From assembly GCA_019429025.1 (NCBI GenBank), contig JAHYJQ010000002.1, forward strand, positions 1 through 35,084: a stretch of DNA of 35,084 bases, read 5' to 3'. The position numbers and the translations under genes are program-made. Below the pieces are notes generated by a model. It had not been told where the DNA came from and searched no databases. It saw only the letters and a program-made list of their open reading frames with translations. Of this stretch, positions 25,352-33,469 are shown piece after piece; the first letter of the stretch is position 1; each line of letters opens with the position of its first letter. The stretch is from Trueperaceae bacterium (GTDB taxonomy: Bacteria > Deinococcota > Deinococci > Deinococcales > Trueperaceae).

Positions 25352-26797
25352 TCAGCCGCGCCCGTTCGGCGCGTGCGCCGGCAGCACGACCGTGAAGACC
25401 GTGCCCTCCCCCACCCGCGACCGGACGTCGACGGTGCCGCCGTGCTGCTGCACGATCCAGCGCACGATCGCCAGGCCGAGGCCCGAACCGTTGCCGCGGG
25501 TGGAGCGCGCGCCGTCCACCCGGTAGAAGCGCTCGAACAGGTGCGGCAGGGCCTCGGCGGGGATGCCCGCGCCGTCGTCCAGGACCTCGAGACGCACGTC
25601 GCGCCCCTCGCGCTCGAGGTGCAGCTGCACGTGCCGCGCGCCGGCGTCGAGGGCGTTCTGCACGAGGTTGAGGACCACCTGCTTGAGCCGGGCGGGGTCA
25701 CCCTCGACCTCGAGCAGCGGCTGGCTGCAGTCGACCGTGATGCGCGCCGGCGCCGACAGCGGCGCGAGGTCGTCGCGTACGGCCTCGAGCACCTCGAGGA
25801 GGTTCATCGGCTCGCGCTGGACCTGGAACCCTGCGTCCGCGCGGGCGAGCTCCAGGAGGTCGTGCACGAGCCTCGCCATGCGCTCGCCCTCGCGCTGGAT
25901 GACGCCGAGCGAGTCGACCTGCTCGACGCTGGGGTGGGTGCGCCGCAGCAGGTACTGGGCGTGGCCCACGATCGCCGTGACCGGGGTGCGGAGCTCGTGG
26001 CTGGCGTCGGCCGTGAAGCGGCGCTGCGTCTCGAAGGACTCCTGCAGCCGATCGAGCATGTGGTTGATCGACACGGCGAGCGCCCGCAGCTCATCGTCGG
26101 TGGCCGGCACCGGGACCCGCCGCGACAGGTCCTGCCCCGAGACGCGGGAGGCGGCCTGCGTCACCCGCTGGACCGGCGACAGCACCTGCCGCGCGAGCCA
26201 CCAGACACCGAAGGCGAACGCGGCGAACGCGAGCAGGACGGTCAGGCCGAGGTCGCGCGCGAGTTGCTCGAGGGTCCGCTGCACGTTGGAGGTGGGCAGG
26301 CCGACCAGGATGACCGCGGTGAGGGCGACCTGCTGGTTGGGGAACGAGACCGTCCCCAGCGTGCCCAGGACCCGCAGGCGCTCCTGGTTGGCGAGCGTGA
26401 CGTGCGCCGCCAGGTCGTCGCCGCGGATGAGGTCCTCGAGGACGCGGTCGGGTAGGAGCGCGAGCAGCCTGTCGTTGGTGGGGTTCGCGCGGACGGAGGT
26501 GGGCTGGGTGTAGTTGACGCCGTTGCGGATGCCCGCGACGTCGTCGGGCACCTCCGGCGCCGTGGCCACCAATACGATTTGATAATACGCGTCGCCCGGG
26601 AGCCGCTGCAGGCCGGTGGCGATCGCGCCCTCGGACAGGTCCGTCAGCGCCTGCAGCGCGCGCTCCTCGACGGCCGTGTCGAGCGAGCGCTCGGTGAGGA
26701 GGTAGACCGACACCGCCACCGCCGACAGGATGACGGCGATGAACGCGCTGGTGAAGATCGCGAGACGCAGCCGCAGGGTCATCGCGGGCCGACCCAT
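25352..26797 (-). CDS. Sensor histidine kinase (HAMP, HisKA, HATPase)
   Basis: This is the membrane sensor kinase partner of the OmpR-type regulator just upstream (34-base gap, same strand). The 481-residue protein has one membrane segment at about 11-33, an extracellular sensor region of about 150 residues, and a second segment at about 183-203. A HAMP linker follows (about 204-256). The H-box FTADASHELRTPVTAI carries the phospho-accepting His267. N-box VLNLVQNALDAG, G1 LDDGAGIP, F-box LFERFYRVD and G2 GSGLGLAIVRWIVQQHGG complete the ATPase domain. The start has GGAG six bases upstream; a second Met at residue 6 is possible. The signal sensed is unknown. Confidence 0.93.
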   Translation of the reverse strand: MGRPAMTLRLRLAIFTSAFIAVILSAVAVSVYLLTERSLDTAVEERALQALTDLSEGAIATGLQRLPGDAYYQIVLVATAPEVPDDVAGIRNGVNYTQPTSVRANPTNDRLLALLPDRVLEDLIRGDDLAAHVTLANQERLRVLGTLGTVSFPNQQVALTAVILVGLPTSNVQRTLEQLARDLGLTVLLAFAAFAFGVWWLARQVLSPVQRVTQAASRVSGQDLSRRVPVPATDDELRALAVSINHMLDRLQESFETQRRFTADASHELRTPVTAIVGHAQYLLRRTHPSVEQVDSLGVIQREGERMARLVHDLLELARADAGFQVQREPMNLLEVLEAVRDDLAPLSAPARITVDCSQPLLEVEGDPARLKQVVLNLVQNALDAGARHVQLHLEREGRDVRLEVLDDGAGIPAEALPHLFERFYRVDGARSTRGNGSGLGLAIVRWIVQQHGGTVDVRSRVGEGTVFTVVLPAHAPNGRG

Positions 26798-26831
26798 GCT
26801 GCGCTCCGAGAGGCGCCGCCCACGGGGGCCG

Positions 26832-27509
26832 TCACTCCTCGCGCAGCACGTACCCCACGCCGCGCACGGTGTGGATCAGCCGCCGCTCGCCCTCGCCCTC
26901 GAGCTTCCGCCGCAGGTAGCCGACGTACACGTCGACGACGTTGCTGCCCCCGGTGTACTCGGGCCACACCTTCTCCTCGATCTCGAAGCGGTTGAAGACC
27001 TTGCCCGGGTTCCGCGCGAAGAGCTCGAGGAGCTCGAACTCCTTGGCCGAGAGCTCGATGCGCCGCCCGTCGCGGAACACCTCGCGGCCATCGAGGTTCA
27101 TCACCAGGTCGGCGACGCGGACCTCGCCGGTCACGGCCGGGTTGACCCGTCGCAGGTGGGCGCGCACGCGGGCGAGCAGCTCCTCGATCGAGAACGGCTT
27201 GACCAGGTAGTCGTCGGCGCCGGAGTCGAGGCCGGTCACCTTGTCGTCGACCGAGTCCTTGGCCGTGAGGATGATGATCGGGGTGTTGCTGGTCTTGCGG
27301 ATGCGCCGCGCGACCTCGAGCCCGTCGAGCACCGGCAGCATGAGGTCGAGCACCACCAGGTCGGGGTTCAGCTCGCGGAACTTCGAGAGGCCGGTGACGC
27401 CGTCGTAGGTCACGACCGTCTCGTAGCTCTCGGCCTGCAACTCGAGATCGACGAACTTCGCGATCTCCTTCTCGTCTTCGACGATGAGGATGAGGGGTTT
27501 GCGTTCCAT
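26832..27509 (-). CDS. OmpR/PhoB-type response regulator
   Basis: A 225-residue two-component regulator. The receiver domain (1-120) has the acidic pocket VEDEKE, the phosphorylation site Asp55 in [13 protein letters not shown], and Thr/Lys in [12 protein letters not shown]. The C-terminal winged helix (about 130-222) includes [51 protein letters not shown] and the wing [11 protein letters not shown], the usual PhoB-type DNA reader. There is no Shine-Dalgarno before the ATG; CATTCT lies six bases upstream and might be a poor leaderless -10. It is followed by its kinase. The neighbouring luxS lies 93 bases upstream, and inverted repeats in that gap may separate the transcripts. Confidence 0.94.
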   Translation of the reverse strand: MERKPLILIVEDEKEIAKFVDLELQAESYETVVTYDGVTGLSKFRELNPDLVVLDLMLPVLDGLEVARRIRKTSNTPIIILTAKDSVDDKVTGLDSGADDYLVKPFSIEELLARVRAHLRRVNPAVTGEVRVADLVMNLDGREVFRDGRRIELSAKEFELLELFARNPGKVFNRFEIEEKVWPEYTGGSNVVDVYVGYLRRKLEGEGERRLIHTVRGVGYVLREE

Positions 27510-27550
27510 GAGACGAGAATGCCATAGACGTCGATGAGAACGTGTCCGGC

Positions 27551-27598
27551 GCCGCCACGGGCGGCTCGCGCCGGCGACGTCCCGACGGCGACGCCGGC
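27551..27598 (-). terminator. Possible terminator hairpins after luxS
   Basis: Two inverted repeats lie in the gap between luxS and the response regulator: GCCGCC-ACG-GGCGGC (27551-27565), and GCCGGCG with its complement at 27570-27576 and 27592-27598. Neither is followed by a T tract on the minus strand, so termination is only possible, not shown. Confidence 0.3.
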
Positions 27599-27602
27599 CG
27601 CC

Positions 27603-28097
27603 TCAGGGCGTCGGCGCGTCAGCCAGGAGCACCGTCTCCTGCACGATCAGTCCCCTGCCCAGCACCTCCGCGGCCCACGCCTGGGCGCCCGGCAGCGAGT
27701 GGTCCCGCCAGTTGCCGCAGCGCTCCGGGCTGCAACCGGGGATGGCGCCCTCGTGGTCACGGATCGCGGCGAGCGCGCGCTCGGCGGCCGCGCGCACCGT
27801 CTCCTCGCCGGGCTCGTCCAGGAAGGTGAGGTAGAAGCCCGTGCGACAGCCCATGGGCGAGGCGTCGACCAGCGTCACGCCCGGCAGGGCGTCGCGCAGG
27901 TAGCCGGCCAGCAGGTGCTCGATCGTGTGCAGCGGCGCGGTCGGGATCTCCTGCGCGTTCGGCTGGACGAGGCGCAGGTCGAACTTGGTGACCACGTCGC
28001 CGCGTGCGCCCTGGTAGCGGCCCGCGGCGCGGACGTACGGGGCGCGCACGGCGGTGTGGTCGAGGTCGAACGAGGCGACTCGGGTCAAGGGGGGCAT
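27603..28097 (-). CDS. luxS: S-ribosylhomocysteine lyase LuxS
   Basis: LuxS splits S-ribosylhomocysteine into homocysteine and the autoinducer-2 precursor DPD. It is chiefly part of the activated methyl cycle. The 164-residue protein aligns throughout: VASFDLDHTAVRAPYVR, the metal motif HTIEHLLAGYLRD, the catalytic Cys in ASPMGCRTGFYLTFL, and the third metal ligand Cys in PERCGNWRDHS. The ATG at 28097 has no Shine-Dalgarno; TAGCCT lies five bases upstream, so it is probably leaderless. No other methyl-cycle gene is adjacent. It is divergent from the NYN gene. Confidence 0.97.
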   Translation of the reverse strand: MPPLTRVASFDLDHTAVRAPYVRAAGRYQGARGDVVTKFDLRLVQPNAQEIPTAPLHTIEHLLAGYLRDALPGVTLVDASPMGCRTGFYLTFLDEPGEETVRAAAERALAAIRDHEGAIPGCSPERCGNWRDHSLPGAQAWAAEVLGRGLIVQETVLLADAPTP

Positions 28098-28240
28098 GGC
28101 CCAGGCTACCGCGCGCGGCCCGGCGCCGCCCCGGGAAGCGCGAGCCGGCGCGGCCGACCGCATGGGGCGCCCCCCGGGTGCATCACGAACCGGCGAGCCG
28201 CGTCCCGGCCACAGGCGCCGCGGTAGACTCCGGCCGACAG

Positions 28241-28265
28241 GCGTCGCGACCGTTGGTCGCGACGC
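28241..28265 (+). promoter_or_regulatory. 5' leader hairpin upstream of the NYN gene
   Basis: GCGTCGCGACC and its exact complement GGTCGCGACGC flank the loop GTT, giving an 11-bp stem. It lies between a TAGACT box (28224-28229) and the GAGGT ribosome site of the gene at 28297. It would sit at the very 5' end of the transcript, where it could stabilise the mRNA or be a protein target. Confidence 0.5.
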
Positions 28266-28296
28266 ACCCTATCTTCATCAGGACCGAGGTACCGAC

Positions 28297-28818
28297 GTGC
28301 GCGAACGGGTCGCGATCTTCATCGACGGCAGCAACCTCTACAACGGCATGCGCGAGAACCTCCGCAGCACACGGGTCAACCTGTCCGAGCTCATGCGCCA
28401 GCTCGGACGCGAGCGCGAGCTGGTGCGCTGCTACTACTTCAACGCCCCGCTGACCGACGACTACGACGAGGATCTGCGCGACGGGCAGCAGCGCTTCTTC
28501 GAGTCGCTGCGGCGCATCCCCTACGTGACGGTCCGGCTCGGGCGCCTCCACCGGCGCCCAGACGGCGCCCTCGTCGAGAAGGGCATCGACGTGGCGATCG
28601 CCGTCGAAGCGCTGTCGCTCGCCCACCAGAACGCCTACGACGCCTGCCTGCTCGTCTCGGGCGACGGCGACTACGTCGAGCTCGTCGAGGCGATCAAGCG
28701 GCTCGGCAAGCACGTCGAGGTGGCCATGTTCAAGAACCAGTCGGCGGGCGTGCTGCTGGAGCACGCCGACGTGTTCCGGCCGCTCGACGAGTGCGACTGG
28801 ACGAAGATCCTCTTCTGA
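28297..28818 (+). CDS. NYN domain (LabA-like PIN fold) putative ribonuclease
   Basis: A 173-residue NYN-domain protein, one of the PIN-like nucleases that act on RNA. The conserved acidic residues are present: Asp10 in VAIFIDGSNLYNGM, Asp in EKGIDVAIAVEALSLAH and the pair in LLVSGDGDYVELVEAIKRLGKHVEV. The C-terminus ends soon after (HADVFRPLDECDWTKILF), so there is no extra RNA-binding domain. The GTG at 28297 has GAGGT six bases upstream. A long hairpin lies in its leader and a 20-bp tandem repeat begins at its stop codon. The target RNA is unknown. Confidence 0.88.
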   Translation: MRERVAIFIDGSNLYNGMRENLRSTRVNLSELMRQLGRERELVRCYYFNAPLTDDYDEDLRDGQQRFFESLRRIPYVTVRLGRLHRRPDGALVEKGIDVAIAVEALSLAHQNAYDACLLVSGDGDYVELVEAIKRLGKHVEVAMFKNQSAGVLLEHADVFRPLDECDWTKILF

Positions 28819-28888
28819 GAGCCAGCCGCGCCCGCCGAGAGCCAGCCGCGCCCGCCGAGAGCCAGCCGCGCCCGCCGAGAGCCGGCGG
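28817..28888 (+). repeat. 20-bp tandem repeat just after the NYN gene
   Basis: GAGAGCCAGCCGCGCCCGCC is repeated exactly at 28817, 28837 and 28857, with a partial fourth copy to 28888. The first base lies within the TGA stop codon (28816-28818). A 20-base unit does not keep frame, which agrees with it being non-coding. Confidence 0.9.
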
Positions 28889-28904
28889 ATCTCCCTGAGA
28901 TCCG
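28886..28904 (+). terminator. Hairpin, possible terminator of the NYN gene
   Basis: CGGATCTC-CCT-GAGATCCG is a perfect 8-bp stem with a 3-base loop directly after the tandem repeat. The following GCCCCCTCGGTCTTC has only a weak T run, so termination is likely but not strong. Confidence 0.5.
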
Positions 28905-28969
28905 GCCCCCTCGGTCTTCATCGACCCCCCACACAGGCCCCGTCCCGGATCGGCCGAGGCGCGCGGCGG

Positions 28970-28978
28970 TGCTATCGT
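28970..28978 (+). promoter_or_regulatory. Extended -10 promoter of the BMP gene
   Basis: TGCTATCGT fits the extended -10 form TGnTANNNT. Transcription would start near 28985, leaving a leader of about 53 bases with a GAGGAGG ribosome site. Confidence 0.5.
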
Positions 28979-29037
28979 TGAGGCCGAGGTCCGCTGGACG
29001 AGAGGTCCGACGGATCGTCAACCCACGAGGAGGCACC

Positions 29038-30147
29038 ATGCGCACTGTTCTCACCCTGATCGCGGCCGCGGCCCTGACGTTCGCGTCCGCCCAGGACTTC
29101 GTCTTCGGCCTGAACTTCGATGCGGGCGGCAAGTTCGACGGCTCGTTCAACGAGGGCACCTTCCGCGGCATGGAGCGCGCCATCGCCGACCTCGAGACGC
29201 AGCGCGGCCTCGAGATCGACCTGCTCGAGTTCGAGGGCACGCCCGAGACGTCGGCCGCCGGCCTGCGCGCCATGGCCGAGGCGGGCGCCGACCTCATCGT
29301 CGCGCCCGGCTTCAACCAGACGGACTCCATCGCCGCCGTCTCGTCGGAGTTCACCGACACCTTCTTCGTCCTGATCGACTCGGTCGTGGAGAACCCGAAC
29401 GTGCGCTCCGTGCTGTTCAAGGAGCACGAGGGCTCGTTCATGGTCGGCTACATCGCCGGCACCCTGTCGCAGACCGGCACGGTCGGCTTCGTGGGCGGGA
29501 TGGACATCCCGCTGATCCGCAACTTCGACGCCGGCTACCAGGAGGGCGTGAAGTACGCCTGCCCCGACTGCACCATCATCAGCAACTACGTCGGCGTCAC
29601 GCCGACCGCGTGGAACGACCCGGCCCGCGCCAAGGAGCTCGCCGTCGCGCAGCAGGCCCAGGGCGCCGACATCATCTACGCCGCGGCCGGCGCCTCCGGC
29701 AACGGGGTCATCGACTTCGTCAAGGAGAACATGTGCTACCAGGGCGCGACGCGCGTCACGGCGCTGACCGAGGCCCTCGCGAACGTCCCCACCTACCCGG
29801 CGTACGCCGCCGCCTGCGCGGCCGGCTCGCAGCCGCTGTTCTTCATCGGCGTCGACTCGAACCAGAACCCCTTCGGCGACACCGACGGTGACCCCGCGAC
29901 GCTCAACCACGGCCTCACCTCGATGCTCAAGCGCGTCGACGTGGCCGCCTACGACGCCGCGTTCGACGTCGCCGACGGCGCCTTCGAGCCCGGCACGCTC
30001 GTCCTCGGCCTCGCCGAGGCCGGTGTCGGCTACGCGATGGACGCCTACAACGAGGCCCTCGTCCCGGCCTCCGTGCTCACCGAGCTCGCCGTCATCGCCG
30101 ACATGATCGTCTCCGGTCAGCTGGTCGTCCAGGGCTTCAGCGACTGA
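29038..30147 (+). CDS. BMP family ABC transporter substrate-binding protein
   Basis: This is a periplasmic binding protein of the BMP/PnrA family, which usually bind nucleosides for ABC import. The 369-residue protein has a Sec signal (MRTVLTLIAAAALTFASA) with no lipobox. The mature part follows the family: GLNFDAGGKFDGSFNEGTFRGMERA, MAEAGADLIVAPGFNQTDSI, FVLIDSVVENPNVRSVLFKEHEGSFMVGYIAG, VGFVGGMDIPLIRNFDAGYQEGVKYA and ADIIYAAAGASGNGVIDFVKE. It then carries a Cys-containing insertion of about 35 residues (NMCYQGATRVTALTEALAN to AACAAGS) before the ligand-binding FIGVDSNQN. GAGGAGG precedes the ATG. No permease or ATPase gene adjoins it; rnpB follows after a terminator. Confidence 0.92.
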   Translation: MRTVLTLIAAAALTFASAQDFVFGLNFDAGGKFDGSFNEGTFRGMERAIADLETQRGLEIDLLEFEGTPETSAAGLRAMAEAGADLIVAPGFNQTDSIAAVSSEFTDTFFVLIDSVVENPNVRSVLFKEHEGSFMVGYIAGTLSQTGTVGFVGGMDIPLIRNFDAGYQEGVKYACPDCTIISNYVGVTPTAWNDPARAKELAVAQQAQGADIIYAAAGASGNGVIDFVKENMCYQGATRVTALTEALANVPTYPAYAAACAAGSQPLFFIGVDSNQNPFGDTDGDPATLNHGLTSMLKRVDVAAYDAAFDVADGAFEPGTLVLGLAEAGVGYAMDAYNEALVPASVLTELAVIADMIVSGQLVVQGFSD

Positions 30148-30186
30148 CGCACCCGCCGGCGACCGCCGGCACACGGCACGACCGCG

Positions 30187-30222
30187 GCGGCGCGTGGGCA
30201 CCAGCCCCACGCGCCGCTTCTC
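30187..30222 (+). terminator. Rho-independent terminator of the BMP gene
   Basis: A perfect 12-bp stem (GCGGCGCGTGGG at 30187-30198, complement at 30206-30217) with a 7-base loop is followed by TTCTC. It isolates the BMP gene from rnpB. Confidence 0.8.
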
Positions 30223-30233
30223 ATGGGGGCGCG

Positions 30234-30242
30234 TGCTACGCT
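30234..30242 (+). promoter_or_regulatory. Extended -10 promoter of rnpB
   Basis: TGCTACGCT fits TGnTANNNT. The expected start, six to seven bases on, coincides with the 5' end of the P1 helix of RNase P RNA, which supports both calls. Confidence 0.65.
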
Positions 30243-30248
30243 TCCAAG

Positions 30249-30662
<414 letters not shown>

Positions 30663-30664
30663 AC

Positions 30665-30692
30665 CGACCGGCCCCCTCTCGGGGGCCGGTCG
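30665..30692 (+). terminator. Terminator-like hairpin after rnpB
   Basis: A perfect 12-bp stem (CGACCGGCCCCC and its complement) around the loop TCTC follows the rnpB 3' end by a few bases. There is no T tract (GTCGTCGC follows), so it may act as a processing or pausing element instead. Confidence 0.6.
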
Positions 30693-30841
30693 TCGTCGCA
30701 TCGAGGGGCGAGGCCGTCCGACGCCCCCGCGGCGGGCGTTCGAGCACAGGTTCGACGTCTGCCGGGTCCAGCGCGACGGGTGCCAGCCTGGGCGCGTCGC
30801 CGTCGTGTCCGTAACCGGATGCACCGCGGAGCGCCAGGCAG

Positions 30842-30945
30842 TACGCTCTCCCACGATCGGTCGACCGCGGCCCGGGCGCCCCACGCCGAAACGTGCCGCG
30901 GCGGTCGGTCCGATCCCCGCCCCCTCGGGCCAAGGAGGCACCTCG
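30842..30945 (+). promoter_or_regulatory. Promoter and structured leader of the ABC importer operon
   Basis: TACGCT at 30842-30847 is a likely -10, giving a start near 30854. From there GATCGG and CGACCGC (30855-30868) can pair with GCGGTCG and CCGATC (30901-30915), a 13-bp stem with a small internal loop. It encloses about 32 GC-rich bases. The ribosome site AAGGAGG at 30932-30938 lies just outside. The -35 is not clear. A regulatory role of the stem is inferred; no known riboswitch was recognised. Confidence 0.45.
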
Positions 30946-32490
30946 ATGCGCAACGCCCGCCGATCGCTCGCCCGGCTCCTCGTCGCCTCGGTCCTGACCG
31001 TCGCGCCGATGGCGGCCGCCCAGACGCTCACGATCCTGTTCCCCCAGGAACCCGGGAGCCTGTTCCCGCACTTCGACCTGCTCAGCCTGGCGCACGAGGC
31101 CCAGGACCTGCTGTTCGACCGCCTGTTCGCGGTCGACGAGCAGGGCGCCTACCTCCCCGTGCTGGCGGCGGAGGTCCCGACGGTCGCCAACGGCGGCATC
31201 TCGGCCGACGGCCGTGTCTACACGATCCGGCTGCGCGAGGGCCCGACCTGGCACGACGGCACGCCCGTCACGTCCGCCGACCTCGCCTTCACCTGGCGCG
31301 TCATCACCGATCCCAACCTGCCGATCCCCACGCGGACCGTGTGGCAGGACATCGTCTCCATCGACACGCCGGATGCGCGGACGGCCGTCGTCACCTTCGG
31401 CGACACCAACGTCAGCTTCCTCGGCGCCGCCTCGTTCGCCGGCGCCTTCCTGCTGCCCAGTCACCTGCTGCAGGACGTCGACGACCTGGCCAACGCCCCC
31501 TTCCACCGCGCGCCCGTGGGCAACGGCGCCTTCCGCTTGGTCGAGTGGCAGGCCGGCAGCTTCCTCCGCTTCGAACGCCACGACGCCTACTGGGACGGCG
31601 CCGCCCACTTCGAGGCCGTCGTCATCCGCATCGTCCCCGGCAGCGAGGCCCAGCGGACCGTCCTGAGCCGCGGCGAGGCCGACCTGGTCCTGCAGGTGGC
31701 GCTGACCGAGCTGCCCTTCGTCGACGGCCTGGACGCTTACCGCCGCATCTCGGTGCCGACCTTCGCCAACTGGCAGCTGTGGCTGAACAACGAGGACCCG
31801 GTGCTGGCGGATGCCCGCGTGCGGAGGGCGCTCGTGCACGCGATCGACCGCGAGACGATCGCCGACGCGCTGCTCGGCGGCCTCAGCCGACCCGACGACG
31901 CCATCCTGCCCGTGTCGCACTGGGCCCACGCCGACGACGTCAGCCGCTACCCCTACGACGCCGCCGCGGCGGAACGCCTGCTCGACGAGGCCGGCTGGGT
32001 GCGCGCCGGCGCAGGGCGCGCCCGCGACGGCCAGCCGCTGGTGGTCGAGCTCATCAACATCGCCGGCCAGGCCGATCGGCTGCAGGTGGTGCAGGCCGTC
32101 CAGGCGTACTGGCGCGCCGTCGGCGTCCAGGCCGAGATCCGGGAGGTGGATGCCGCGTCGTTCGTGCCCACGCTCTCGGGCGGCGACTTCCAGTCGGCCT
32201 ACGGCTTCTTCGGCGAGGGTCAGGAGCCGGTCTGGAACCTGTGGCTGGGCACCAACTGGCAGCGCTACGGCAACCAGGAGGCCCTCGGCCTGCTGCGCGC
32301 GTACGGCGTCACCGTCGAGCGCGAGGCGCGCCGCGAGCTGGCCGTCGCCTTCCAGCGCCAGGTCGCCGAGGACGTGCCGGTCATCGTCCTCGCGCCGCGG
32401 CCGCTGCTCGCCGTGGTCCGCGCCGATCTCCAGGGCTACGCGCCCACCACGACCTCCAGCCTCTGGAACGTGCACACCTGGAACCGCTGA
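30946..32490 (+). CDS. ABC transporter substrate-binding protein, peptide/nickel family
   Basis: A 514-residue family 5 extracellular binding protein for oligopeptides, nickel or similar ligands. A Sec signal peptide (MRNARRSLARLLVASVLTVAPMAAA, no lipobox Cys) precedes the mature start QTLTILFPQEPGSLFPHFD. The family signature is seen in VYTIRLREGPTWHDGTPVTSADLAFTWRVI, and further typical segments are PVGNGAFRLVEWQAGSFLRFERHDAYWDG, VRRALVHAIDRETIADALLGG and RYPYDAAAAERLLDEAGW. ATG 30946 has AAGGAGG seven bases upstream. Two permease genes follow on the same strand. The ligand cannot be deduced. Confidence 0.94.
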   Translation: MRNARRSLARLLVASVLTVAPMAAAQTLTILFPQEPGSLFPHFDLLSLAHEAQDLLFDRLFAVDEQGAYLPVLAAEVPTVANGGISADGRVYTIRLREGPTWHDGTPVTSADLAFTWRVITDPNLPIPTRTVWQDIVSIDTPDARTAVVTFGDTNVSFLGAASFAGAFLLPSHLLQDVDDLANAPFHRAPVGNGAFRLVEWQAGSFLRFERHDAYWDGAAHFEAVVIRIVPGSEAQRTVLSRGEADLVLQVALTELPFVDGLDAYRRISVPTFANWQLWLNNEDPVLADARVRRALVHAIDRETIADALLGGLSRPDDAILPVSHWAHADDVSRYPYDAAAAERLLDEAGWVRAGAGRARDGQPLVVELINIAGQADRLQVVQAVQAYWRAVGVQAEIREVDAASFVPTLSGGDFQSAYGFFGEGQEPVWNLWLGTNWQRYGNQEALGLLRAYGVTVEREARRELAVAFQRQVAEDVPVIVLAPRPLLAVVRADLQGYAPTTTSSLWNVHTWNR

Positions 32491-32514
32491 CCCCCGTCGC
32501 CTAGGGAGGGCTCT

Positions 32515-33468
32515 CTGCTCGCCTACGTCCTCGGCCGCCTGCTCGGCCTCGTCCCCCGGCTGGCCCTGATCTCGGTCCTGCTGTTCGGCGTGGTCCACCT
32601 CCCCAAGGGTGGGCCCGCCGACGTCTACGCCGCGGATCCGTCCGCCACCCCCGAGGCGATCGAGCGGATGAAGGAGATCTGGGGGCTCGACCAGCCGCTG
32701 CACGTGCAGTACGGCCGCTGGGTGACGCGTCTGGTGCAGGGCGACTGGGGCCGTTCCTACGTCGAGCGTAGAGAGGCGATCGAGGTGGTGGCCGACCGCA
32801 TCGGCCCGACGCTGCGCTTGACCGGGGCCGCGTTGCTCGTCGGCCTGGTGGCCGGCGTCGGGCTCGGGGTCCTGGCGGGTGTGAGCCGCTCCCCCGGCGT
32901 GCAGCACGCGGTGCGCGTGGTCGCCGTGCTCGGCATGAGCGTGCCGACCTTCTGGAGCGGGGCGATCGTCCTGCTCGTGTTCTCCTCCTACCTGCGCTGG
33001 ATCCCGGCCGGCGGCGTCGGGACGATCGGGGGTGACGCGAACCTGCTGGACGCGCTGTGGCACCTCGCGGCGCCCGCCCTCGTGTTGGGCTCCGTGTACG
33101 TCGCCCAGTGGATGCGCTACGTGCAGGCCGGGCTGGAGAGCGTGGCGGACGACGACTACGTGCGCACGGCCCGCGCCAAGGGCCTGAACCGCACCCGGGC
33201 CCTGCTGCGTCACGGCTTGCCGAACGTCCTGCTGCCGCTCGTGACCGTCCTCGGCCTCGAGCTCCCACGCCTGCTGTCGGGCGCGATGGTCACCGAGGTG
33301 GTGTTCTCCTGGCCGGGCATCGGTCGGCTGCTCCACGGCTCGCTGGTGGCGCGCGACTACCCGGTCGTGCTCGGCACCCTCATCGTCGCCGGGATGGCCG
33401 TGCTCATCGTCAACCTGATCACCGACCTGCTCTACGGCGTCCTCGACCCGCGCGTGCGGTACGCCTGA
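32515..33468 (+). CDS. ABC transporter permease, DppB-like (apparent CTG start)
   Basis: This is the first membrane subunit of the importer, with 317 residues. Homology begins at LLAYVLGRLLGLVPRLALISVLLFGVVHLPKG, where the first codon is CTG (32515) in place of the usual Met. GGGAGGG lies four bases upstream. No ATG, GTG or TTG exists in frame between the previous gene's stop and this codon. A GTG at 32590 would remove the first membrane helix. The rest is normal: WGLDQPLHVQYGRWVTRLVQGDWGRSY, six predicted membrane spans and the ATPase-contact loop DDDYVRTARAKGLNRTRALLRHGLPNVLLPLVT. The next gene follows after one base. A substitution or sequencing error of ATG cannot be excluded. Confidence 0.9.
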   Translation: MLAYVLGRLLGLVPRLALISVLLFGVVHLPKGGPADVYAADPSATPEAIERMKEIWGLDQPLHVQYGRWVTRLVQGDWGRSYVERREAIEVVADRIGPTLRLTGAALLVGLVAGVGLGVLAGVSRSPGVQHAVRVVAVLGMSVPTFWSGAIVLLVFSSYLRWIPAGGVGTIGGDANLLDALWHLAAPALVLGSVYVAQWMRYVQAGLESVADDDYVRTARAKGLNRTRALLRHGLPNVLLPLVTVLGLELPRLLSGAMVTEVVFSWPGIGRLLHGSLVARDYPVVLGTLIVAGMAVLIVNLITDLLYGVLDPRVRYA

Positions 33469-33469
33469 C

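Noticed and set aside
32488-32515. TGA at the end of the binding protein as a selenocysteine codon joining it to the permease
   Set aside because: The same frame continues and selD is in the window, but no catalytic Cys is expected there, the binding protein ends normally, and a good ribosome site follows.
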